A DNA stretch of 64,000 bases from Rhodospirillales bacterium. Its GTDB lineage: Bacteria; Pseudomonadota; Alphaproteobacteria; Rhodospirillales; Thalassospiraceae. The position numbers and the translations under genes are program-made. This document shows positions 36,169 through 45,750 of this stretch, piece by piece. Under the pieces are notes generated by a model. The model saw only the letters and a list, made by a program, of their open reading frames with translations, was not told where the DNA came from and did not search any database. Position 1 is the first letter of the stretch; the number at the start of each line of letters is the position of its first letter. Location: positions 124,001 to 188,000 of the forward strand of contig JAHQVT010000010.1 in NCBI GenBank assembly GCA_019634165.1. The letters are read 5' to 3'.

Positions 36169-37506
36169 TTATCCTGCCAAGACAGCCTTATTCATTTTAC
36201 CGTGCAACTTAGATGGCATCGGCCCACCTGCTGCCCAATCAAGGAGCTGAACGGTATGAATAACCTTAAGGTCATCGGTCTCAATCTGAACCATACAGCC
36301 AATATTACCCGTCGCCACCAGATCGGGCTGGGTCGCACGGATATTTCCGCGCTTACGTTCCTGAAGCTTGCCTGCGATCTCAGGCTGCAACAGGTTATAA
36401 ACCCCGGCAGACCCACAGCACAGATGGCCTTCAGCAATTTCGACCACCTCATACCCCGCCTGTTTCAAAAGATCGCGCGGCGGGCGAACGATTTTCTGAC
36501 CATGCTGTATCGAACATGCCGAATGATAAGCAACGCGCGGATTCCCGTGTTGCGCACCGGCAAATACACCCGCCAACATACTGGCATCGACGTCAAGTTC
36601 GCTCAGATACTCGGTGATGTCTTTGGCAAGTGCAGAAACCGCAGCAGCCTTATCAGCATACCCCGGATCATTCCGCAGCATATGGCCGTAATCCTTGACC
36701 GTTGTGCCACAACCAGATGCCGTAATAACAATCGCATCAAGGCCGTCGCCCGCCAGTTCCGCACTCCATGCGTCAATATTACCCTTGGCTTGATGATGGG
36801 ATTGTTCTTCCTTGCCCATATGATGGACAAGTGACCCGCAACACCCGGCCCCCTTGGCGACAACGATCTCGATGCCAAGACGGGTTAATAGACGAACCGT
36901 CGATTCGTTGATTTCGGTTTCAAGCACCTGCTGGGCGCAACCGGTCAGGATTGCCACCCGGCCTTTGCGTTCACCAATTGCGGGAATGACCTGTGGCTTA
37001 TCGACCCAACTCGGTGGCGGCATATGACGTGCGCCCATTTTGACTATGCCTTTGAGACGGCCGGGCATAAAGCGGGCAAACGGAGCAGCAAACTTTGCCC
37101 CGATCAATGACATACGAAACAGGGTCGGATTGGGCACGACAATCGACAATAATTTGCGTAACAGCCGATCTCCCAAGGGACGCTCATAGTTTTCTTCGAT
37201 ATGGGCGCGCGCATTGTCGATCAGATGCATGTAATCGACACCCGACGGGCAGGTACTGGTGCATGACAAACAAGACAGGCAGCGATCAAGGTGCTTAACC
37301 ACCCGATCGGTTGCCGGCTTGTCATTTTCCAGCATATCCTTGATCAAATAGATTCGCCCACGTGGGCTATCAAGCTCATCACCCAAGGTTACAAAAGTCG
37401 GGCACGTCGCGGTACAGAACCCACAATGCACGCATTTGCGTAGGATCTGTTCGCTTTCGGCAATGACCGGGTTTTCAAGTTGGGCCGGGCTAAAATTCGT
37501 CTGCAT
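36169..37506 (-). CDS. glcF: Glycolate oxidase iron-sulfur subunit GlcF
   Basis: A 445-residue protein with two N-terminal [4Fe-4S] motifs, CVHCGFCTATCP (Cys25, 28, 31, 35) and CLSCLSCTSTCP (Cys76, 79, 82, 86). Two CCG domains follow (GAGCCGSLVHHMG and GHLCCGSAGVYN), typical of GlcF. It passes electrons from the GlcDE flavin core to the membrane quinone pool. The start overlaps the glcE stop by one base. Last gene of the pyc-glcDEF run. Confidence 0.93.
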   Translation of the reverse strand: MQTNFSPAQLENPVIAESEQILRKCVHCGFCTATCPTFVTLGDELDSPRGRIYLIKDMLENDKPATDRVVKHLDRCLSCLSCTSTCPSGVDYMHLIDNARAHIEENYERPLGDRLLRKLLSIVVPNPTLFRMSLIGAKFAAPFARFMPGRLKGIVKMGARHMPPPSWVDKPQVIPAIGERKGRVAILTGCAQQVLETEINESTVRLLTRLGIEIVVAKGAGCCGSLVHHMGKEEQSHHQAKGNIDAWSAELAGDGLDAIVITASGCGTTVKDYGHMLRNDPGYADKAAAVSALAKDITEYLSELDVDASMLAGVFAGAQHGNPRVAYHSACSIQHGQKIVRPPRDLLKQAGYEVVEIAEGHLCCGSAGVYNLLQPEIAGKLQERKRGNIRATQPDLVATGNIGCMVQIETDDLKVIHTVQLLDWAAGGPMPSKLHGKMNKAVLAG

Positions 37507-38756
37507 TACGCACCCTCCCCAATCAGGTTCCGTGGCACCAGGCGTTCAGGGTTAAGGATACCCTCAGGATCGAAATTATCTTTGATCTTGGCGTTAATCT
37601 TGGCCAATGCCGGGTTCTCTGCCTGGAAAACGGGTACTGTTTCGCGCAAAGCTTCTGGCGCACGCACCAGATCAGCTTGACCGCCAGCGTTGCGCGCAAC
37701 TTCGCGGATCAATTGGTCCATCGCATCCGAACCTGAAAGCTGTAGCCAGATTAATCCACCAGCCCAATCCATCATGGCATTGCCGCCAGTTGCCGCCATT
37801 AGCCGCGCACATACATCGCCACCACTTGCTGGCGGAACCGATACCCGCCACAACAAACCGGCCTTCTCAGCCGATCCAGCAAACGGTTTGACATCGGCAA
37901 CAAACTGCCAAAGACGATGGCTGTAACTATCGGCGAATTCATGTGTCTGACCAAATGGCGCCAGTGCCTTGCACAATGCTTCTGCACGCCAAGCGACGGA
38001 TGGCTTCGGTCCTTCGACGCGCAAAGCCACAAGACCGCCGCCAAATTCGGATGCCAAAGGAATATCCAACGCACTCACATCAGCCGATGAAATCCATGCT
38101 GCAGCCGACACTTCATTTTCACTGCGCATGGCAAGCGTCATCGCCTTGCCTGCGGATTGCGGATCGTCACAGGTCACAATGACCGTCGCCGATGTTTCGT
38201 CACACGGCATGACTTTAAGGGTCACGGTATGCATGACACCCAATGTGCCAAATGATCCTGACATCAATTTTGATAAATCAAACCCGGTGACATTTTTCAT
38301 CACCCGGCCACCGGATTTAAAATCTTCTGCCCGGCCTGAAACGGCTTCAAACCCCAATACGTGATCGCGTGCCGCCCCAACCTTAATCCGGCGCGGTCCG
38401 GCAAGGTTACAGGCCACCAACCCACCAATCGTTCCGGCATCAGAAACAGAATTATCCGCCAGAAGGCCCGGAAAATTTCCTGGCTCAAAATGGAATTGCT
38501 GATTTTTTTCTGCCAAAGCAGCCTTGATGTCAGCAAGTGGTGTGCCAGCGCGGGCAGAAATCACCAATTCTTCGGGCTCATAGAACAGTATGCCCGAAAG
38601 TTTGGAGCAATCGAGAACTGCATTGGTTTTCACCGCATGCCCAAAGGCACGTTTCGTTCCTGATCCGATGATTTCCACTGGGGTTTTCGCCCCAAGTGCC
38701 CAGCTAACGGCGTCACGCAGCTGTTCTGGTGTAGTGGGACTTAAAATGTCCGCCAT
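37506..38756 (-). CDS. glcE: Glycolate oxidase FAD-binding subunit GlcE
   Basis: A 416-residue FAD-linked oxidase subunit. The PCMH-type FAD-binding domain occupies about residues 1-180 (VEIIGSGTKRAFG, then SDAGTIGGLVACNLAGPRR), and a substrate/cap domain follows. It is shorter than GlcD, as expected. A start about 80 residues upstream is possible in frame, but the ATG at 38756 (MADILSPTTPEQL) matches the family start. The 115-base gap to glcD shows no clear terminator. Confidence 0.92.
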   Translation of the reverse strand: MADILSPTTPEQLRDAVSWALGAKTPVEIIGSGTKRAFGHAVKTNAVLDCSKLSGILFYEPEELVISARAGTPLADIKAALAEKNQQFHFEPGNFPGLLADNSVSDAGTIGGLVACNLAGPRRIKVGAARDHVLGFEAVSGRAEDFKSGGRVMKNVTGFDLSKLMSGSFGTLGVMHTVTLKVMPCDETSATVIVTCDDPQSAGKAMTLAMRSENEVSAAAWISSADVSALDIPLASEFGGGLVALRVEGPKPSVAWRAEALCKALAPFGQTHEFADSYSHRLWQFVADVKPFAGSAEKAGLLWRVSVPPASGGDVCARLMAATGGNAMMDWAGGLIWLQLSGSDAMDQLIREVARNAGGQADLVRAPEALRETVPVFQAENPALAKINAKIKDNFDPEGILNPERLVPRNLIGEGA

Positions 38757-38871
38757 GGCGGTATTTCCTCTCCTGAACCTTGCTTGGCCGGTTTTGCGGG
38801 AACCGATCAGCAGGCTTTGTTTTTTGTCGTCAGTTCTTAGGTATCGGCACGTCTGTCCGAGTAATCCAGTC

Positions 38872-40365
38872 TTAGAAACGCGGGATATCGGGAAACTTGT
38901 CGGCGACAGCTTTTGCATGCAGGGTTTTAAGTTCCCCGCAGCCATGCAAGGTTGGGAACACCTTGCCCGGATTAAGCAACTGGTCCTCGTCAAAGGCCAT
39001 CTTGATGCGTTCCTGATGCTTCATGTCATCGGTTGTGAACATCTCGCCCATAAGGTCGCGTTTCTCAACGCCAATGCCATGTTCGCCCGACAGAACCCCA
39101 CCGACCCCAACGCAAAGCTTAAGAATATCGGCCCCGAATTCTTCGGCCTTTTCCAGATCACCCGCTTTGTTCGCATCAAACATGATCAGCGGATGCAAAT
39201 TTCCATCCCCAGCATGGAAGACATTGGCAACACCAAGACCGTGACGCTTGGATAGTTCCTGCATCCCCGCCAAGACTTCGGCCAGACGAACCCGCGGGAT
39301 TGTCCCGTCCATACACATGTAGTCAGGAGAAATACGACCAATCGCCGGGAAGGCATTTTTACGCCCGGACCAGAACAGCAGGCGTTCTTCTTCAGTCTCA
39401 GAAATGCGCGAATAAACCGCACCGTAATCCGTGGCAATTTTGCCAACCCGTTCGATCAGGTAGTCGACCTCAACCTGTGGGCCGTCAAGCTCGGCCAAAA
39501 GCAAGGCTTCTACATCCAGCGGATATCCGGCATGGACAAAATCTTCGGTCGCCTTGATTGCCGGGGCGTCCATCATTTCAAGTCCACCGGGAATGATCCC
39601 CGCCGCAATAATCGCAGCAACGCATTTGCCACCTTCTTCCGATGAATTAAACCCAAGAAGAAGTGCACGCGCCGTTTCGGGTTTACGCAAAATGCGGACC
39701 GTCACCTCGGTCACAATGCCCAACAGGCCTTCGGAACCGGTGATAATTCCCAACAGGTCATACCCTGTTTGATCAAGTCCCTTGCCCCCGATGCGAAGGA
39801 TTTCGCCTTCGATCGTGACCATTTCAACGCCAAGCACGTTATTGGTCGTAAGACCGTATTTAAGCGAATGCACACCACCGGAATTTTCGGCAATGTTGCC
39901 GCCAATTGAACAGGCAATCTGGCTGGATGGATCGGGTGCGTAATAGAACCCTTCATGTTCGACCGCGCGCGTGATGCCAAGGTTGGTGACACCGGGCTGC
40001 ACAACAGCAGCCCGGTTGTCCCAATCAATTTCAAGCACTCGATTGAATTTCATCATACTAATGGTAATCGCATCGGCCATCGGCAAAGCCCCGCCCGAAA
40101 GCCCGGTCCCTGCACCGCGCGGCACGACGCGCACTTTATTTGTATGACAATATTTCAGGATGGCTGCGACCTGCTCGGTATTTTCGGGCAGGACCACAAT
40201 CATTGGCAGTTGACGATACGCCATCAAGCCATCGCATTCATAGGGCCTGAGCTGATCATCATCGACAATCACGCCACCAACCGCCGGAATGATTTCCCTC
40301 ATGGCAGCGATGATGTCCTTACGACGTGCAAGGGTATTTTGATCAGGCTCAGGCATCCTAAGCAT
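38872..40365 (-). CDS. glcD: Glycolate oxidase catalytic FAD subunit GlcD
   Basis: A 497-residue FAD-linked oxidase. The FAD-binding PCMH domain has VVPRGAGTGLSGGALP (about 98-113) and SIGGNIAENSGGVHSLKYG. The C-terminal FAD-oxidase domain has the HAGDGNLHP motif with its conserved His residues (about 379-387) and the SGEHGIG block (about 422-428). It oxidises glycolate (or D-lactate) to glyoxylate. The ATG is only 5 bases past the pyc stop with a CGGAG ribosome site inside the pyc end, so translation is coupled to pyruvate carboxylase. Confidence 0.93.
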   Translation of the reverse strand: MLRMPEPDQNTLARRKDIIAAMREIIPAVGGVIVDDDQLRPYECDGLMAYRQLPMIVVLPENTEQVAAILKYCHTNKVRVVPRGAGTGLSGGALPMADAITISMMKFNRVLEIDWDNRAAVVQPGVTNLGITRAVEHEGFYYAPDPSSQIACSIGGNIAENSGGVHSLKYGLTTNNVLGVEMVTIEGEILRIGGKGLDQTGYDLLGIITGSEGLLGIVTEVTVRILRKPETARALLLGFNSSEEGGKCVAAIIAAGIIPGGLEMMDAPAIKATEDFVHAGYPLDVEALLLAELDGPQVEVDYLIERVGKIATDYGAVYSRISETEEERLLFWSGRKNAFPAIGRISPDYMCMDGTIPRVRLAEVLAGMQELSKRHGLGVANVFHAGDGNLHPLIMFDANKAGDLEKAEEFGADILKLCVGVGGVLSGEHGIGVEKRDLMGEMFTTDDMKHQERIKMAFDEDQLLNPGKVFPTLHGCGELKTLHAKAVADKFPDIPRF

Positions 40366-40370
40366 GGTGG

Positions 40371-43300
40371 TTACTCCGTTAATTCGACCAGCAAATCCTT
40401 GCTGTCGACTTGTGTACCGGCGGGCGCGTGGATTTTCGCCACGGTCCCATCTTTTTCCGCATGAACTGCGGTTTCCATTTTCATCGCCTCAAGCGAACAC
40501 ACCACATCCCCGGCTTTGACCTTCTGGCCTTCGGCGACATGCACTTCAACCACAAGACCGGGCATTGGTGCTGCGATATGAAGTTTGTTTCCGTCTTCGG
40601 CCTTCGGCTTAACCTTACCCGTACCGGCAAGTGTCTTATCAGCGACCTTAACCGTACGGGGTTGACCATTCAGCTCGAAGAATACTGTTCTATTGCCCTC
40701 TTCATCCCCGAATTCCGACGTCGCCAAATAGCGGATCACCAACGTTTTGCCTTTTTCCAGATCAACCGAGATTTCCTCGTTCTGGTTCATCCCATAGAAA
40801 AAGACCGGGGTCGGTAAAACAGAGACATCGGCGTTGTGGCTACGATGTTCGGCATAGTCGAGAAACACCTTGGGATACATGACATAAGATGCAACCTCGG
40901 CATCGCTGATATTGCGATGGGTTTTCTTCTCGATTTCCTTGCGTGTGACTTCAAAATCGATCGGCGGCAATGACTTGCCCGGACGATCAGACAATGCTTC
41001 GCCGCCTTTTAGAACCTTGCGCTGCAAGGCAGGCGGGAAGCCCCCAACCGGCTGACCGATTTCACCACGGAAGAATGAAATGACGCTATCAGGGAAGGCA
41101 ATGTCCTTTTTAGGATCAAGAACGTCTTCCTCAGACAAACCAGACGTCACCATCATCAACGCCATGTCACCGACAACCTTGGAACTTGGCGTTACCTTGA
41201 CGACATCACCAAACATCTTATTGACAGCAGCATAGGCCTTGGAAACTTCCGGCCAGCGGTCCTCAATCCCCAATGCACGCGCCTGCTGGCGCAGGTTTGT
41301 GTACTGGCCACCCGGCATTTCATGGACGTAAACGTCCGACGTTCCGCTGCGAATGTCGCTTTCAAACCCGGCATAGTACCGACGGATTTGCTCCCAATAG
41401 GTCGATACTTCTTTAAGCGCCTCGGTATTCAGGCCCGGATCACGTGGCTGACCGATATAGTTATTGGCAATCGAACCAAGGTTTGGCTGCGATGTAAGTC
41501 CCGACATGGAATCCATGGCGGCATCCACCGCATCGACACCGGCATCAATCGCGGCAATCACGGTTGCGGCCGAAATGCCGCTGGTATCGTGGGTATGGAA
41601 ATGGATCGGGATATTGACCGTATCCTTCAACGCCTTGACCAATTCGGTCGCAGCCGCCGGGCGCAAGACCCCTGCCATATCCTTAAGCCCCAGAATATGT
41701 GCACCGGATTTTTCCAGCTCGCGCGCCATATTCACATAGTAATCAAGGTTATATTTCGTCCGGTTTTTATCATAGATATCACCGGTATAGCAGATGGTCG
41801 CTTCGCACAATTTGTCGGTTTTCAAAACCGATTCCATCGCGACCTTCATGTTCTCAACCCAGTTCAGGCTATCAAACACGCGGAAAACATCCATGCCGTG
41901 CTCGGCCGCTTGCTTAACGAAATATTCCACCGCATTATCGGGATAATTCGTATAGCCAACCGCGTTTGATGCCCGCAAAAGCATTTGTGTGAGGATATTG
42001 GGCACACGTTCGCGCAGCTTAACCAAACGGTCCCACGGATCTTCATTCAAGAACCGCATGGCAACATCGAATGTCGCCCCGCCCCAGCATTCCAGCGAAA
42101 ACAATTCTGGCAATCCATGCGCGTAATAGGGCGCAATTTCGAGCATGTCATAAGTCCGCATGCGCGTTGCCAGCAATGACTGATGGGCATCACGCATCGT
42201 GGTATCAGTCATCAGGACACGTTCCTGATCCTTCATCCAGCGTGAAAAACCTTCGGCCCCTAACTGATCAAGCTTCTGCTTGGTGCCCGGTCGGATTTCA
42301 CCAAGATCGATCGATTTTGGCATCACCGGATCATGCAGATTAGTTGGCACAACCCGACCTTCGACTTCCGGGTTGCCATTAACCGCAACTTCGCCAATGA
42401 AGCGTAACAAACGCGTTGCGCGGTCACGGCGACGGACAAACTTGAACAGATCGGGCGTTTCGTCAATGAACCGCGTGGTGTATTCACCAGCGCGGAATTT
42501 CGGGTGGTTGATCAGGTTTTCAAGGAAGGCCAGATTGGTCGCAACACCGCGAATACGGAATTCGCGCAAGGCGCGGTCCATGCGGTCTACCGCTTCGCGC
42601 GGGGTACTGCCCCATGCGGTGACCTTTTCCAGCATGCTGTCATAGAACGGCGTGATTACCGCGCCGGAATAGGCTGTTCCACCATCCAGTCGAATGCCAA
42701 ATCCATTGGCACCACGATATACCTTGATGATCCCGTAATCGGGAACAAAGCTGTTTTCCGGGTTTTCTGTGGTGATACGGCACTGAAGCGCATGGTCGCG
42801 CAGCTTGATCTTGTCCTGCCACGGGATACCGGTTTCGGACGGGAAACCAATCCGGCCACCTTGTGCAATCAGGATTTGCGCCTTGACCAGATCAAAGCCT
42901 GTCACACATTCGGTAACCGTGTGTTCGACCTGAATACGCGGGTTTACTTCGATGAAATAGAATTTGGATGTATCGACATCCATCAGGAATTCGACCGTAC
43001 CGGCATTCACGTAATTGGCAGCCTTACCAAGTCGGATCGCCGCGTCACAGATTTCCTTACGCTGATCTTCGCTCAGATAAGGTGCCGGTGCGCGTTCAAC
43101 GACCTTTTGATTTCGGCGCTGTACGGAACAATCACGTTCATAAAGATGGACAAGCGTTCCGTGGTTGTCGCCCAGAAGCTGCACTTCAACATGTCGGGCG
43201 CGGCGGATCAGTTTTTCAAAGTAAACCTCGCCATTGCCAAACGCAGCCTCGGCTTCGCGGCGTGCGCCCAAGACCTGATTGGCAAGATCTTTGCCGTTCT

Positions 43301-43838
43301 CGATCACGCGCATCCCGCGACCACCGCCACCCCAACTGGCTTTTAGCATCAGCGGATAGCCGACTTTTTCGGCAATGCGGGCGACCTCAGTCATATCTTC
43401 GGGAAGAGCTGCCGATGCTGGCATCACCGGCACATCAGCCGTTTCAGCAAGATTACGTGCAGAAACCTTATTGCCCAAGGTCCGCATCACTTCGGAATCG
43501 GGACCGATAAACTGAATGCCAGCTTCGGCACAGGCATCGGCAAATTCCGGATTTTCCGACAGGAAGCCATAACCAGGATGGATTGCATCCACATCTGCAT
43601 CACGGGCAACCCGCAGGATATCTTCAATATCGAGATAGGCGCGAATAGGTTTATTGCCCTTGCCCACCGTATAGCTTTCATCAGCTTTAAAACGGTGAAG
43701 GGCGAAACGGTCCTCGTCGGAGAAAATCGCAACGGTTCGAATGCCAAGTTCGTTGGCAGCTCGTAAAACACGAATTGCAATCTCGCCACGGTTGGCGACC
43801 AGAAGTTTACGGATACGCTTTGGTGCAGAACGCGTCAT
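40371..43838 (-). CDS. pyc: Pyruvate carboxylase
   Basis: A 1155-residue biotin enzyme that carboxylates pyruvate to oxaloacetate. Domains in order are biotin carboxylase with ATP-grasp (about 8-455; LLVANRGEIAIRV start, KASWGGGGRGMR loop), carboxyltransferase TIM barrel (about 535-810; TDTTMRDAHQSL), a conserved PYC/OadA domain, and the biotinyl domain with EAMKME placing biotinyl-Lys1120. Full single-chain length. The ATG at 43838 replaces an in-frame extension of 102 low-quality residues. First gene of pyc-glcD-glcE-glcF; a GntR-type operator lies about 260 bases upstream. Confidence 0.97.
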   Translation of the reverse strand: MTRSAPKRIRKLLVANRGEIAIRVLRAANELGIRTVAIFSDEDRFALHRFKADESYTVGKGNKPIRAYLDIEDILRVARDADVDAIHPGYGFLSENPEFADACAEAGIQFIGPDSEVMRTLGNKVSARNLAETADVPVMPASAALPEDMTEVARIAEKVGYPLMLKASWGGGGRGMRVIENGKDLANQVLGARREAEAAFGNGEVYFEKLIRRARHVEVQLLGDNHGTLVHLYERDCSVQRRNQKVVERAPAPYLSEDQRKEICDAAIRLGKAANYVNAGTVEFLMDVDTSKFYFIEVNPRIQVEHTVTECVTGFDLVKAQILIAQGGRIGFPSETGIPWQDKIKLRDHALQCRITTENPENSFVPDYGIIKVYRGANGFGIRLDGGTAYSGAVITPFYDSMLEKVTAWGSTPREAVDRMDRALREFRIRGVATNLAFLENLINHPKFRAGEYTTRFIDETPDLFKFVRRRDRATRLLRFIGEVAVNGNPEVEGRVVPTNLHDPVMPKSIDLGEIRPGTKQKLDQLGAEGFSRWMKDQERVLMTDTTMRDAHQSLLATRMRTYDMLEIAPYYAHGLPELFSLECWGGATFDVAMRFLNEDPWDRLVKLRERVPNILTQMLLRASNAVGYTNYPDNAVEYFVKQAAEHGMDVFRVFDSLNWVENMKVAMESVLKTDKLCEATICYTGDIYDKNRTKYNLDYYVNMARELEKSGAHILGLKDMAGVLRPAAATELVKALKDTVNIPIHFHTHDTSGISAATVIAAIDAGVDAVDAAMDSMSGLTSQPNLGSIANNYIGQPRDPGLNTEALKEVSTYWEQIRRYYAGFESDIRSGTSDVYVHEMPGGQYTNLRQQARALGIEDRWPEVSKAYAAVNKMFGDVVKVTPSSKVVGDMALMMVTSGLSEEDVLDPKKDIAFPDSVISFFRGEIGQPVGGFPPALQRKVLKGGEALSDRPGKSLPPIDFEVTRKEIEKKTHRNISDAEVASYVMYPKVFLDYAEHRSHNADVSVLPTPVFFYGMNQNEEISVDLEKGKTLVIRYLATSEFGDEEGNRTVFFELNGQPRTVKVADKTLAGTGKVKPKAEDGNKLHIAAPMPGLVVEVHVAEGQKVKAGDVVCSLEAMKMETAVHAEKDGTVAKIHAPAGTQVDSKDLLVELTE

Positions 43839-44220
43839 TGACACCGGGCTCCTACCACATTTTCCTGGCAGGAACGTGCCTGTGCGCGCCTGCCAAAACC
43901 AAGTGAAACGCCACGATAAGGTCCTGAATTGCGTTGCGGTGCGGGATGCCTGCAACGCCATACCTTGTGTGGCGGAACAGGATGCCTGCACGTTGAGATC
44001 TTGTGCAATGCATCCAGAGCTTTTGGCGCCCGGTGGGCAGGCGTCGGTTCTGGTATATGCGCATTGCCCTCTCCCTGTCAAAGCATGATCTCGTAAATTG
44101 GTAATACCAATTCGTCGAATGCGGAACCAGTTGCTTTTCACCATGTGGAAAACGGATTGCTGAGATGAACCGCCAATAGCACAGCAAATCCGCTATCTTT
44201 CAGGGACAATTGCGACAGAT
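43839..44220. other. Divergent pyc / sensor-kinase intergenic region
   Basis: A 382-base spacer between divergent transcription units. Its notable element is the perfect operator at 44096-44112, listed separately. Several GCC/GGC-rich direct fragments (for example repeated GGATGCCTGC at 43946 and 43980) occur in the pyc leader. No small gene or riboswitch is recognised. Confidence 0.5.
44096..44112. promoter_or_regulatory. GntR/FadR-family (PdhR/LldR/GlcC-type) operator
   Basis: AATTGGTAATACCAATT is a perfect inverted repeat (8+1+8). It matches the FadR-subfamily consensus TNGTNNNACNA and equals the PdhR-type core ATTGGTNNNACCAAT, also close to known LldR operators. These regulators sense pyruvate, lactate or glycolate. 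The site stands between pyc-glcDEF and a sensor-kinase gene, so the chemistry of the neighbouring operon fits. No GntR gene is in the window. Confidence 0.65.
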
Positions 44221-45675
44221 ATGCTATTGTCCGCCCACGGAAAAACCCCAAATCCCAAAACGGTCACGCCCATGCCGCAGCTTAATCTTCGACTAAAGTT
44301 TCTACTGCTTTCGATCCTGCCGCTGGTTCTTGCCGCCTCTGCGATCTCCTGGCTGGTCTTTGCACAGGCCGAACGATTGGCCGAAGCCGAGATTAGAACC
44401 TTCGAACGCAATATCCTTGAAGCCCGCAAAGAGGAGCTGAAAAGCTATCTCGAACTGGCGATGGCATCGATCGATCACATCTATTCGGTCGCAAGCCCGC
44501 TTGATGCGGTTTCCAAAGAACGGGTGAAAGCCATTATCGAAGACCTGTCTTATGGCGAGGACGGCTATTTCTTCATTTATGACCGTGACGGCACCGCCCT
44601 TGTTGATCCGCCCCAGCCATGGCGTCTGGGGCGAACCTATTGGAATTTGCGTGACATTAACGGCAACACGGTCATTCAAGGGTTGATCTTTAATGCCGAA
44701 AAGGGTGGCGACTTCATGCGCCATGTATGGGAAAAACCATCAACTGGCGAACCAACTGAAAAAATCACCTATTCCCTTATGCTTGATAAATGGGACTGGA
44801 TGATCGGCACCGGGATTTATATCGACGATATTGCCGAACAGGTTGCCGAAATCGAGGCCGAGGTTTCCACCCATATCCGCGAAACGACAATTTCCATCAT
44901 CGGAGTCACCATTCTTGCGGTCCTGTTGGTCGGAATATCGGGCACGGTCGTCACCCTGTCGGAACGCAAACTTGCCGATTCCAAGCTTAAAGAATTAACG
45001 CACCGCGTGGTGGATGTTCAGGAACAGGAACGTTTACGGGTATCGCGTGAACTTCACGATGGTATTAGTCAAATACTGGTATCGGTTAAATATTCGGTTG
45101 AAACTGCCATCGCGCGGATCGGGCAAAAGCGCGAAAATGCGATTGAACCAATGGAAAAAGCCGCCAAACGGTTGCAAGACGCCATCCACGAAGTCCGGCG
45201 GATTTCGCGTGACCTGCGCCCGGCCGTTTTGGATGATCTTGGTCTAAAACCCGCCATTGAGAGCATGTGCGCCGAACTGCAAGACCGCTCTGGCATCCGA
45301 ATTGACGTCAAATGTGATGCGATCGACAACCAACTCGACATTGCCAAAAAGACCACGCTTTACCGTGTCTTGCAGGAGACGCTTACCAATATCGAACGCC
45401 ACGCCGATGCCACCGTGATTAAAATCAGCATCAATCGCGAAGGCCAAAGTGTTGTCATGCGCATTAACGATAACGGGGTCGGCTTTGAGACCAACCGTTA
45501 TATCCGAAACCGCGACCCCCGCGCAGGGATTGGTCTGCGCAACATGCGCGAGCGAATGGAATTCCACGGTGGCGGCCTTGCTGTGCGTTCCGAACCCGAT
45601 GATGGGACAAAAATCACTGCATTTATTCCCGCAAGCAGCGAGAATGCGCTACCCGACCGGACAATCAGAGGTTAG
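44221..45675 (+). CDS. Cache-domain sensor histidine kinase (HisKA_3 class)
   Basis: A 484-residue membrane kinase. The first helix (about 24-46) is followed by an extracytoplasmic single-Cache domain (about 50-205; GEDGYFFIYDRDGTALVDP and DWMIGTGIYIDD are typical). A second helix (about 222-244), a NarX/DesK-type HisKA_3 region with the phospho-His in SRELHDGISQ (about 278-287) and an HATPase_c domain (NDNGVGF, GIGLRNMRER) follow. An internal ATG at 44272 is an alternative start. The partner NarL-type regulator follows after 75 bases. Cache domains of this form often sense small carboxylates, which would suit the divergent pyruvate/glycolate operon; ligand not shown. Confidence 0.85.
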   Translation: MLLSAHGKTPNPKTVTPMPQLNLRLKFLLLSILPLVLAASAISWLVFAQAERLAEAEIRTFERNILEARKEELKSYLELAMASIDHIYSVASPLDAVSKERVKAIIEDLSYGEDGYFFIYDRDGTALVDPPQPWRLGRTYWNLRDINGNTVIQGLIFNAEKGGDFMRHVWEKPSTGEPTEKITYSLMLDKWDWMIGTGIYIDDIAEQVAEIEAEVSTHIRETTISIIGVTILAVLLVGISGTVVTLSERKLADSKLKELTHRVVDVQEQERLRVSRELHDGISQILVSVKYSVETAIARIGQKRENAIEPMEKAAKRLQDAIHEVRRISRDLRPAVLDDLGLKPAIESMCAELQDRSGIRIDVKCDAIDNQLDIAKKTTLYRVLQETLTNIERHADATVIKISINREGQSVVMRINDNGVGFETNRYIRNRDPRAGIGLRNMRERMEFHGGGLAVRSEPDDGTKITAFIPASSENALPDRTIRG

Positions 45676-45750
45676 TCTGGCAACCGCCAGTCTAAGAACG
45701 CTTAATCTGGATTCGCCCCACAGTCACGCGACAGGAACAAGTTTCGATCA

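Noticed and set aside
42504..43346. 280-codon plus-strand frame inside pyc
   Set aside because: Antisense to the biotin carboxylase domain of pyc; composition typical of a reverse-strand shadow.
43839..44144. In-frame 102-residue N-terminal extension of pyruvate carboxylase
   Set aside because: The added residues look non-coding and the family N-terminus (KLLVANRGEIAIRV) begins just after the ATG at 43838.
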